Source: Vibrio cyclitrophicus (GTDB lineage: Bacteria > Pseudomonadota > Gammaproteobacteria > Enterobacterales > Vibrionaceae). Taken from it: DNA of 64,000 nucleotides. Below, one piece after another: positions 58,101 through 64,000 of this stretch (positions are counted from its first letter, which is position 1; every line of letters begins with the position of its first letter). Below the pieces are notes generated by a model that saw only the letters and a list, made by a program, of their open reading frames with translations, was not told the origin of the DNA and made no database searches. The stretch is from NCBI GenBank assembly GCA_023206055.1, contig CP065366.1, forward strand, positions 1,736,001 to 1,800,000, written 5' to 3'. A program made the translations under genes and the position numbers.

Positions 58101-60151
58101 AGCTCGAAATCGGTATGGATATCCAACAGATGTCTGAAAGTAAGTGGCTTGGTTTCGTAAGCTATGTATCACCGATTTTCACACAAGATTTCGCACAAGC
58201 GTTGCTTGATCATTGGCTATTGCTTTTAGATCGGGCAGCTACAAACAGTGATAAGTTAGTTAGCCAACTTCATTTGATCGATGAGAATGCAACACAGCAA
58301 AGTCGAGCGTTCAATAACACCTCCCTTGATTGGGGGAGCTTCGTGACGCCGTCACAAGCAGTTCAACAGCAAGCTGAAAAAACGCCAGATGCCGTCGCCT
58401 TATCTATGCAAGGAAAAACCCTTACATACAAACAATTTGATGAGCGTGTTAACCAACTCGCTAACTGGCTACGTGAGAGAGGGGTTACTAGTGAAACGCG
58501 TGTTGGTTTAGGGCTAGAGCGTTCGTTTGACTTAGTGGTTGGTTTACATGCTATCACTCGTGCCGGTGGTGCTTATGTGCCATTGGACCCAAGTTATCCG
58601 GCAGAACGACTTCAGTATATATTGCAGTCGGCGAATATAGACTTGCTGCTTACGGATTCAAGCTCAATGCACTTGTGGCCAGAAAGCGAGGGCTGCGAAT
58701 ATCTCGATGTAAGCCAGTTAGATACGTCAGCGCAGTCATCAATGCCACCATTAGTTCACTGGCATCCAGAGCAGGCGTTGTATGTGATCTTTACTTCTGG
58801 TTCAACGGGTTTACCAAAAGGAGTGGTGAACACCCAAGCCGCATTACAAAACCGTTTGAATTGGATGCAGCAAGAATATGCACTCAATGAATCCGATTGT
58901 GTGTTGCAGAAAACGCCATTTAGTTTTGATGTTTCGGTATGGGAGTTTTTCTGGCCATTGATGACTGGCGCACGCCTAGCGATCGCGCCGCCTGACGCTC
59001 ATCGCCAATCAAGTTTCCTATCCGAAGTCATTCAACAAGAACAGGTCACAACACTCCACTTTGTGCCGTCGATGTTGAACGCATTCTCGGTAGAAACAGA
59101 CATATCAGACTGTGTGTCTTTAAAGCGCATTATCTGTAGTGGTGAAGCACTACCTGCCGACCTTGTTGATCAAGTGCTTAATAACGCTCCTGTTCAAGTG
59201 CATAACCTATACGGACCTACTGAAGCGGCGATCGATGTGACGTATTGGCCGTGTGAGTTACCCGCGTCTAAGCGTATCCCGATAGGTTATGCAATCAGCA
59301 ATACTCAGCTACATGTACTTGATGACAACTGGAACCCTGTACCGATTGGTGTTCCTGGTGAATTGTATTTGGCGGGTGTTGGATTAGCGCGTGAATATCT
59401 AGCTCGCCCTGACCTTACCGCAGACCGATTTGTACCCAATCCGTTTAGAGCGTCAGGAAGCCGAATGTACCGAACGGGAGATCAGGTTATTCAACTTGCT
59501 GATGGTCGATTGGAATATTTGGGTCGTTTGGATAACCAAGTCAAAATTCGCGGTTTGCGCATTGAGTTAGAAGAAATCGAAAATGTGATTAATCAACTCG
59601 AATGGGTAGAAGAGTCTGCTGTGATTGCGTTTAAGCATCAAACTGGCGACCAATTGGTTGGCTATGTCATCGACTCCAATTGGGATCAAGACAAACAAGA
59701 TCTTGTAAACAAACACCTTTCTGAACATCTCCCTGACTACATGGTGCCAAGTATATTGGTTGGGTTGAGTGAGATGCCACTTTCTCCAAACGGTAAGCGT
59801 GACAGAAAGGCTCTGCCGGCTCCGGAATGGCAGTCAATCGAATACCGCGCTCCCGAAACGGAGTTGGAATTGTGGTTTGCGAGTAATTGGGAAGAGGTTC
59901 TAGAAGTCCCTCAAGTGGGCTTAAACGACAACTTCTTTGCTCTGGGTGGTCATTCACTATTAGCAACTCGAGTGGTCGCTAAGGCACATCAAGAGCTTGG
60001 TTTAGAGGTGGTACTGAAAGACTTTTTCGAGGCCAATAACCTGCAGGCGTTAACGGATAGCTTGCAAGCTCAATATCAAACACAAAATGAACATCAACAA
60101 GACGAATTCGATGCCATGGCAGCATTGATGGACGAACTGGAGCTGCTATGA
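49172..60151 (+). CDS. Siderophore NRPS, three modules: C-A-T-E-C-A-T-C-A-T
   Basis: The 3659-residue product reads as follows. C1 has HHIVTDAW (H147), an atypical DA where DG is usual. A1 (about 454-970) has pocket residues D-G-E-C-T-G-G-I-T. T1 carries its serine at 1023. E1 has HHLVVDALSW (H1198). C2 has HHILMDG (H1662). A2 (about 1980-2480) has pocket D-G-E-C-T-G-G-V-T. T2 serine is 2532. C3 has HHIICDG (H2724). A3 (core near 3207) has pocket D-V-W-H-I-S-L-I-D, close to EntF, so serine. T3 serine is 3595. The C-terminal tail (FDAMAALMDELELL) may dock to the next NRPS. There is no thioesterase and no Cy domain. The N-terminal C domain may attach a fatty acid. The start at 49172 is preferred to upstream ones that overlap MbtH. 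The predicted product part is acyl-D-X-X-Ser. Confidence 0.94.
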   Translation: MSVDDEQILDSVTAWNPLSYSQQRLWLFQQLQPMSLAYNLGGLLWFEGNGVTVEKIQHSLNEMVSAFPSLRSQFAEVEGKAVQRVMPFSPVEHDYIDMRGDSNTVEFINQDARQRWLQPFNLLEGNLARCCIYQVSEHRFAVLLSTHHIVTDAWSFQIKIKMLVNSVAGKTYNGKEVQSYLDYAAEQASAETSDLYKQQKAAWVENQFIGEESLSISNLNDQSQDTYGARHELVSLSNETNESIKKLSSELGATKFEILASAMMLTLRQYYSNVHPSICVPALNRNAKNRRTVGFYVNSAVMGYRIDAEMTLSQLVNTTHASMKASLAYESTPLEALVGDLPLPTTALNFRNHGGKFSLNTNGVSAEFEEFPVLETPFELVLDVINKGDTPLRFVYAKEKFTRPFITKFIDSFKVNLTTIAQSPDAAVASVNAISSKDMRLIDQHGSGEHEWHYRPFTDLVTEQAVKCPNSIALKHQNESMSYLELETRSNQLAHSILSQKTTSKSPIGVMMERGVDMIVSMIAVLKAGAPFLPLDPDYPTERLNFMLEDSGAELLLTHSKSRSRCTDVLNGSDGITQFCVESTELSGLPSDNSFKRPLAEELAYIIYTSGSTGKPKGVTISHEGLSMHVQTIGQRYGMSEDDVELHFASISFDGAVERWTVPLAFGSRLVIRDQELWTAEKTCDVLQQEKVTIACFPPSYVGPLLDWIEATKPTLALRSITLGGEAFTRETFERIQDVLAPPRVINGYGPTETVITPMIWEAYAQDSMESAYAPIGTPVGDRKLYVLDSELSQVPFGCSGELYIGSEVGLAEGYLKQPNLTAERFVPDPFSNNGERMYRTGDLVQWRDDGIMEYLGRVDQQVKIRGFRVELGEIESQLQALSGAEFCAVVDHESPTGKKLVGYVQLSEGQQSETQANEAELNDVLSQSTHRNEEVRWIEQLGQTLPDYMVPACIIVQNKLPLTPAGKVDRKQLFAPDWAELHNEQGEIENERQQVLADIWCDLLKVKSVGANSQFFALGGDSITALQLVGKLRQQGLMLSPKQVFDFPKLSDMADNLTETKLVKAEQIKLQGEVALLPIQQRYIDHFDLSRCNQFIQFNWHYPVDVERLTASFKGLVEHHDALRLRFAHSSDSSLKATANYQDNAEFAIHSFEDEINLEQVQASIDLTHGVIGAVGIRSLNKHDELGQQSEILIAIHHLVVDALSWPVIIEDLAKLYSAHQEAYDTQDTVQKASPELSLSQKTHHQGNWGYTLSTLTISEDQKAYWAEQTKSPLYPTTRGKPIAMQWHTPLSKINALNKAGQEFARLTLEQIAFIVSALTVSSLNQGKALTIHRESHGRYTEDSGIDLSRTVGWYTSLYPQVVPALDSLEEWVKSLKDNSSADELGGVTFHAGVMQNLWPHVGDMDVLFNYLGNLTQQINDVVEVTNTGLWRDESNAADAAIVINASVHTEHLTWDVELDSHSFKQVEVEALHAVFDSSIERLHELFIEANPVLTSNDVPLVELTQTQLNQLCAGASSSSSLPRTILPLSTLQQGLYFHAKLSESDSTYVNQITLPLNNVDVTKMIDAWQGVMNRHQMLRSTLFSFDGGAYLAEWPELSLDYTILDVRKRSQFDLDSYKQKTIEQGFALEQFVDHAKVKPLWRVDFVQTHDDQVQCIFTIHHILMDGWSTGVLLSDLFALYKGHTVAPVKGEFADYLSWIQNQDSQQSNQYWQRYLQNMESPTRLVESFGKPNAEVTDSNVSSFHRYNDDYSSETISEWLPKLKQAGVTLNTLTQAAWLLTLNRFTGQESPVFGNTVAGRPTELAHSDSMVGLFINTLPISHRIDLSKSVSEWMLEIQTSSSEQREFSYSSLSDIQAQTGWSGENLFDTLVVFENYPLDEALLNSEGNGEFSIGEPESYEFTHYPLTLAILPSESLRIVFAYDESKFTPQQIEALCTTNRHYLTQLVQHLTERLGRLSELAPEQVSELSSFDREPEAWTFEPFTDLVAKQMLLRPDSEALVSNVEVDNGQQRQRLTYQQMVEQSDAIASRLITEGVERDDIVGVLFERDCNMLVVMMGVMKAGAAFLPLDPSYPQERLDFMVKDSGARVLVHDLLSESLANRIKNQAKAIGYSSFDLTETLSQKPTILPDQLAYMIYTSGSTGKPKGVCVSQQGLSMHVQTIGQRYGMTANDVELHFASISFDGAIERWTVPLAFGSRLVIRDQSLWSAQQTCDVLTREQITIACFPPSYVLPLLEWIEGCSPELYVRSWTLGGEAFTRDTYFQLQRVLKPKRIINGYGPTETVVTPMIWEAYPETELESAYAPIGKAVGNRTLYVLDSALNRVPAGVSGELYIGEEVGLARGYFERPDLTSERFIPDPFSSNGERMYRTGDVVKWRSDGVMEYLGRSDEQVKIRGFRVELGEIESRLQKITGSEQCAVIACDSPSGKQLVAYIQSDNELSNDQALKDLARDLPDYMVPSQVVKMDKIPLTPASKVDKKRLPMPNWQEEASSEYIAPIGEMELALANQWQVLFSKEKISREDDFFALGGQSLLATQLVGRLNQQDNIRLPLQAVFDTPLLKDLAAECVLSDAQSRREMAVIERVSRLPYMPASAVQKRLWFVQQLLPTSAAYHMPLGLKFNGDVNVTVLERAINILIARHEILRTNFSQVEGELMQSIHAERDISLGLHEHFASDEHRLSAYQDLIAKPFDFSEGPLIRFDWIIGKPETSANVKQGELLIVAHHIICDGISMQQLLSELADCYVSMIVSGEERKGQGLRTPEITNDLQYADYANWQKQWLESEEASEQKAWWLNALKYDIEPLILHSDVSREQADTRGNRLHFELTSEQVSNITALAVSHNTTPFNVMLTLWHLLMHKYSGQEQVRVGVPVAGRTQIETQTMQGCFINSLVIPAQFNGELSFSGLLNQVKSFTEQALQRQGFPFEMLVESLGITGNLRYHPVFQTSFNFQSFDEQSLFDWQGLDVEPFDPGVVNAQLEIGMDIQQMSESKWLGFVSYVSPIFTQDFAQALLDHWLLLLDRAATNSDKLVSQLHLIDENATQQSRAFNNTSLDWGSFVTPSQAVQQQAEKTPDAVALSMQGKTLTYKQFDERVNQLANWLRERGVTSETRVGLGLERSFDLVVGLHAITRAGGAYVPLDPSYPAERLQYILQSANIDLLLTDSSSMHLWPESEGCEYLDVSQLDTSAQSSMPPLVHWHPEQALYVIFTSGSTGLPKGVVNTQAALQNRLNWMQQEYALNESDCVLQKTPFSFDVSVWEFFWPLMTGARLAIAPPDAHRQSSFLSEVIQQEQVTTLHFVPSMLNAFSVETDISDCVSLKRIICSGEALPADLVDQVLNNAPVQVHNLYGPTEAAIDVTYWPCELPASKRIPIGYAISNTQLHVLDDNWNPVPIGVPGELYLAGVGLAREYLARPDLTADRFVPNPFRASGSRMYRTGDQVIQLADGRLEYLGRLDNQVKIRGLRIELEEIENVINQLEWVEESAVIAFKHQTGDQLVGYVIDSNWDQDKQDLVNKHLSEHLPDYMVPSILVGLSEMPLSPNGKRDRKALPAPEWQSIEYRAPETELELWFASNWEEVLEVPQVGLNDNFFALGGHSLLATRVVAKAHQELGLEVVLKDFFEANNLQALTDSLQAQYQTQNEHQQDEFDAMAALMDELELL

Positions 60152-63100
60152 ACGACCCAATAGACAAGAACAATCTACAAACAAAGAGTCAGTCAAAAGC
60201 GACGACTCAACCCAAGGCGACTAACCAAGGACAAATCGATAGACACGCGTTAGCAAAACGTTTTCTACAACTGGGAAAACCAGAGCAAATCAAGTTTATC
60301 GAACTGCTGAGTAACAAAGGTTTAGATTTCGAAAAACTACCTATTGTTGCGGTTGGTTCTGAGCAGAAAATCTCGCTGTCTCCGGCACAACAACGTTTGT
60401 GGGATATTTATCGTCTAGACAAAGGCAACAGTGCCTACCATATGTCGGGGACGTTCAAAGTTAATGGTGATTTGGATATTGACCGATTAACCCAGCTCGT
60501 CAACCAAGTCTTAGAACGCCATGATGTGTTGAGAACACGCTTTATTACCAGTGCCACAGAGCAGGTTATTCAGTTTGTCGACAAAGCGGCGGTGATGCAT
60601 CCGGTTGGTGTTGATGCTCAAAGTTGGAATCAAGAGCAAATTCAAGACGCCGAGCAGGAGTTTATTGGCAAAGCGTTTGAGCTTGAGACTGAACTGCCAA
60701 TTCGTATGCAATGTTTACGAACCGGTGATCATTCGTGGAAGCTACAGCTTGTCATGCATCACATCGTTTCTGATGGTTGGTCGATTGGCGTATTTTTAAA
60801 TGAACTCGTTACGCTTTATCAACAAGATAAATTGCCAGAGTTAGCGATTCAATATCGTGATTATTCTCATTGGCAAAGCGCGTTATTGGATGCGGGGAAA
60901 GGGCAGCAACATATTGAGTTTTGGAAGCGTGAGCTTTTACAAACAGATCAAAGCCCACTGTTCCCTTGGCATAGTGACGTTACACCAAATCAAAGACGCA
61001 TTGCTGATTCGATCAGCTATGAACTCAATGAGTCGCAATCTGACAAACTAAAACAGATTGCGCGTCAGTTGTCGGTAACGACTTCGAGCTTATGGTTAGG
61101 GATATGGCAGGCTGCTTTAGCCAAGGTAACGTATCGCACAGATATATCAGTCGGTGTACCGATGGCGAATCGTACCCGCCACGAAGTGTCTAATCTGATA
61201 GGCTTTTTTGTGAATACTATGGTTATTCAGCAATCCATAACGCCTAACAGCTCTTTATCTGATGTGATTGAAGGAGCCCACAACAAAGTACTTGAGGCGC
61301 AAGAACATCAACTATTGCCATTCGATCAGTTAGTCAGTGCTTTCACGGCTGAGCAAAACGACGGTGAGCCAAAGAATTACGAACGAAAAGCAGGACAAAC
61401 TCCCTTGTTTCAAGTGCTTTTTAACCATCAAAGTTCGTTGGCTGATGAGATTCAATTAGATAGCCAACTTACATTGAAGGCTGAGCAACAAAACGGGGAG
61501 TTTGCGTTATTCGATATTGCACTGGATATCCGTGAGACAGAGCGAAAAACAGGTGTCGTGCTCACGTATTCAAAGGATCGAATCGATTCTGATGCGATGG
61601 TTGAGTTGAATTCTGTACTTGAACATCTCACCGGCAGTCTGGAGTCGCATGTAGATAACAACCTGGCCCGAATCAATCACCTCACACGACACGATGCATC
61701 TGTTTTAGAAAAACTATCGCAACCAGAAGGTGAGTGGGAGTTTCAGTCAATTGTTGAACTTATTGGAGTTCAAGCCAAAGCACGACCTGATGCCATCGCA
61801 CTAAAGTATCAAGACTTTGAGTTGAGCTACGCGCAATTGGATTCGGCGTCATCAGAATTGGCGTCCAAACTTGTCGCTAAAGGCGTAGTTCGAGATCAAG
61901 CGATCGGTGTGTTGTTCGAGAGAGGCGTCGAAATGATTGTCTCTATGGTTGCAGTCATGAAGGCGGGCGGGGCATTTCTACCACTAGACCCTGATTATCC
62001 AACTGAGCGTCTTGCATATATGGTTCAAGATTCTAAGGCGGGGTTTGTGATTACCCAGCAAGGCCTAGAGCTCCGTTGGCAAAACATTCAATCTGAGTTT
62101 GACGTTTCATTACCAAAAGTAAGTTATTTCGTTTATCGCCAGCAAGACTTAACTCAATCTTTAGATAACGGACAATGTTTACCAACTGAATTAATGCCAA
62201 CGATACTCCCTGAACAATTGGCATACATCATTTATACCTCCGGTTCGACAGGTAAACCGAAAGGCGTGGCAGTCAACCACAATGGTTTGTCTATGCACGT
62301 TCAAACTATTGGCAAGCAATATGGTATGACACCAGAAGACGTTGAGCTGCACTTCGCTTCGATTAGCTTTGATGGTGCCGTTGAGCGTTGGACAGTGCCG
62401 TTAGCTTTTGGTAGCAAGCTTGTCATCCGAGATCAAGAGTTGTGGAGTGCTGAGAAAACTTGCGAGGTGCTGTGCAATGAAAAGATTACCATTGCCTGTT
62501 TCCCGCCGAGTTACGTGGGTCCGTTGCTTGATTGGATTGAATATCAAAAACCATCTATCAATGTCCGCTCCTGGACACTTGGTGGCGAAGCCTTTACCGC
62601 TGAAACCTATCAACGTTTGCAAAAGGTCGTGAACCCTTCGCGTATTATCAATGGTTATGGTCCAACAGAAACCGTAGTCACACCGATGATTTGGCGTGCA
62701 TACCCTCAGGATAAATTGGACAGTGCGTATGCTCCGATTGGTCAGCCTGTCGGCGAACGTCGTTTGTACATATTGGATTCGCAACTTAATAAGGTCGCAC
62801 TTGGCGCCGTTGGGGAATTATACATCGGCGGTGAAGTCGGGTTGGCTCGTGGATATTTAGACCAACCGGATTTAACTTCTGAGCGGTTCATACCTGATCC
62901 TTTCAATACAGATGATACGACTAGTCGAGATAGCTCTCACAAACGAGCAGGCCAACGTATGTATCGCACTGGTGATTTGGTTCGTTGGAATCAAAGTGGC
63001 GTGATGGAATATATAGGGCGCGTGGATCAGCAGGTTAAAATCAGAGGGTTTCGAGTTGAGTTAGGAGAAATTGAAAGCCGCCTTCAAGCACTATCTAAGG

Positions 63101-64000
63101 TTGAGCATTGCGTTGTTGCAGTGAAAGAGGCCGGCCAACAAAAACAGTTGTTTGGTTATTTGCAGAGTAGCGAGCCTGACCGTTTTGATCTTGATGAGAT
63201 TCTCGAAGCGCTTTCACGAGAGTTACCCGATTACATGGTCCCAAACCAATTAGTGCTCTTGGATAAATTGCCTTTAACACCTGCTGGTAAAGTTGATAGA
63301 GCCTCGCTCCCCGCTATGGATGAGAACGTTCAATCGATCGCGGCTGTTGTATTACCTCAAACCGAACAAGAGGTGTTGCTTGTAGATATATGGCAGCAGC
63401 TACTAGGCATAGATCAAGTGAGCTGTGCGGATAACTTCTTTGCATTGGGAGGTGATTCGATACTTTGCTTACAAATGGTGAGTAAAGTACGCGTTGCGGG
63501 CTACAACTTAACACCACAGCAAGTATTTGAAGGCAAAACGTTAACTGACCTAGCCGAAGTATTGGATATCCATAAGGCAGCGACAGAGCGTGTTTTGACC
63601 GAAGAAGTGTTTGGCTTAATGCCGATCCAGGCTCATTTCTTTGCTCAAGAGTTTCCTGAGCCTGATCATTGGAATCAGCATATCTGTGTTGAGCTTAAAC
63701 AAGACATGAATACCGACTATCTGGAATTGGCGATTCAGGCGTTGGTGAAACAACACCCAAGTTTGAGGCTCGCATTTAAACAACATCAAGGTCGTTGGAA
63801 ACAACAGTATCAACCTTATCAAGAACGCCAATACCTTTGGATAAGCTCGGTGAGCTCTGAAGATGCATTTTCAGCATTTGCACAAGAGATTCATCAAAGC
63901 ATGGATATCGATACTGGTCGATTAATTCAGGCTGGTTACGCGCAATGTTCGGACTCCCCCAATCGCTTGATGATAGCGATTCACCACTTAGCAGTGGATG
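60148..64000 (+). CDS. Siderophore NRPS, second enzyme, 5' part: C-A-T-E ...
   Basis: The frame starts at an ATG overlapping the first NRPS stop (ATGA) and is open to the window end (1284 codons seen). After a linker (RHALAKRFLQLGKPEQIKF) come C with HHIVSDG (H204), A (about 550-1055; YTSGSTGKPKG near 695) with pocket D-G-E-C-T-G-G-V-T identical to A2 of the first enzyme, T with LGGDS (S1104), and an epimerase-type domain that begins GLMPIQAHFF ... HWNQ and reaches IHHLAVD at the edge. It adds a fourth residue, probably D-X. A thioesterase is expected beyond the window. Start and frame are clear; the end is unknown. Confidence 0.94.
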   Translation, partial: MNDPIDKNNLQTKSQSKATTQPKATNQGQIDRHALAKRFLQLGKPEQIKFIELLSNKGLDFEKLPIVAVGSEQKISLSPAQQRLWDIYRLDKGNSAYHMSGTFKVNGDLDIDRLTQLVNQVLERHDVLRTRFITSATEQVIQFVDKAAVMHPVGVDAQSWNQEQIQDAEQEFIGKAFELETELPIRMQCLRTGDHSWKLQLVMHHIVSDGWSIGVFLNELVTLYQQDKLPELAIQYRDYSHWQSALLDAGKGQQHIEFWKRELLQTDQSPLFPWHSDVTPNQRRIADSISYELNESQSDKLKQIARQLSVTTSSLWLGIWQAALAKVTYRTDISVGVPMANRTRHEVSNLIGFFVNTMVIQQSITPNSSLSDVIEGAHNKVLEAQEHQLLPFDQLVSAFTAEQNDGEPKNYERKAGQTPLFQVLFNHQSSLADEIQLDSQLTLKAEQQNGEFALFDIALDIRETERKTGVVLTYSKDRIDSDAMVELNSVLEHLTGSLESHVDNNLARINHLTRHDASVLEKLSQPEGEWEFQSIVELIGVQAKARPDAIALKYQDFELSYAQLDSASSELASKLVAKGVVRDQAIGVLFERGVEMIVSMVAVMKAGGAFLPLDPDYPTERLAYMVQDSKAGFVITQQGLELRWQNIQSEFDVSLPKVSYFVYRQQDLTQSLDNGQCLPTELMPTILPEQLAYIIYTSGSTGKPKGVAVNHNGLSMHVQTIGKQYGMTPEDVELHFASISFDGAVERWTVPLAFGSKLVIRDQELWSAEKTCEVLCNEKITIACFPPSYVGPLLDWIEYQKPSINVRSWTLGGEAFTAETYQRLQKVVNPSRIINGYGPTETVVTPMIWRAYPQDKLDSAYAPIGQPVGERRLYILDSQLNKVALGAVGELYIGGEVGLARGYLDQPDLTSERFIPDPFNTDDTTSRDSSHKRAGQRMYRTGDLVRWNQSGVMEYIGRVDQQVKIRGFRVELGEIESRLQALSKVEHCVVAVKEAGQQKQLFGYLQSSEPDRFDLDEILEALSRELPDYMVPNQLVLLDKLPLTPAGKVDRASLPAMDENVQSIAAVVLPQTEQEVLLVDIWQQLLGIDQVSCADNFFALGGDSILCLQMVSKVRVAGYNLTPQQVFEGKTLTDLAEVLDIHKAATERVLTEEVFGLMPIQAHFFAQEFPEPDHWNQHICVELKQDMNTDYLELAIQALVKQHPSLRLAFKQHQGRWKQQYQPYQERQYLWISSVSSEDAFSAFAQEIHQSMDIDTGRLIQAGYAQCSDSPNRLMIAIHHLAVD

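Noticed and set aside
49172..64000. Vibriobactin-like catechol siderophore
   Set aside because: There are no cyclisation (Cy) domains, no DHB synthesis genes and no aryl-carrier protein in the window; all condensation domains have HHxxxD motifs.

Overview
The window looks like chromosomal DNA of a marine Vibrio, probably of the Splendidus clade. This rests on gene content (GH18 chitinase, an IrgA/CirA-like receptor with a Fur site, a cry-DASH plus FeS-photolyase pair, SbcCD, diguanylate cyclases, a chemoreceptor), moderate-to-low GC and AT-rich intergenic regions. Species assignment is inference. No transposase, integrase or phage gene was seen.

Left part (1-11.3 kb). After the tail of a GGDEF protein come a small orphan gene, a DUF2726 protein and tRNA-Val(GAC). 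An eight-gene minus-strand redox locus follows (8676 to 2210). It encodes a porin, a PCuAC-type copper chaperone, a NapC/NirT tetraheme cytochrome, a diheme protein with two Lcl_C/DUF1566 domains, a beta-propeller protein, SCO, a TlpA-like thioredoxin and a monoheme cytochrome c. A divergent LysR regulator faces it. The set reads as a quinol-to-periplasm electron path with its own copper and thiol assembly factors. I cannot name its substrate. A divergent adenylosuccinate synthetase follows.

Middle part (11.3-43 kb). About 1 kb holds five full and one partial copies of a 185-bp tandem repeat; a related single element lies after sbcC. Next comes a CDF metal exporter overlapping a MarR gene, behind a promoter with two identical-type palindromes. 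The rest is a chemoreceptor, a DHH phosphoesterase, a chitinase, LysR, a TonB-dependent receptor, a methyltransferase, PAS-GGDEF, GNAT, LysE/ArgO, a small outer-membrane barrel, SbcD/SbcC, DUF2256, a RIO kinase, a cry-DASH/FeS-photolyase/SDR operon, UspA, a PcfJ-like protein, a 44-residue zinc ribbon and another GNAT.

Right part (42.2-64 kb). This is an iron-regulated siderophore locus: a PPTase facing FhuC-, FhuD- and FhuB-like uptake genes across one Fur-like site, then (behind a second Fur-like site) a SyrD/PvdE-like exporter, an MbtH protein and two NRPSs. NRPS1 reads C-A-T-E-C-A-T-C-A-T. NRPS2 reads C-A-T-E and runs off the window. Three A domains share one unusual pocket code and the third is serine-type, giving X-X-Ser-X with epimerisation at positions 1 and 4. 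With an N-terminal (starter) C domain and hydroxamate-type uptake genes, this matches the plan of acylated amphibactin-type siderophores (X = modified ornithine). The ornithine hydroxylase, N-acyltransferase, thioesterase and cognate receptor are not in the window.
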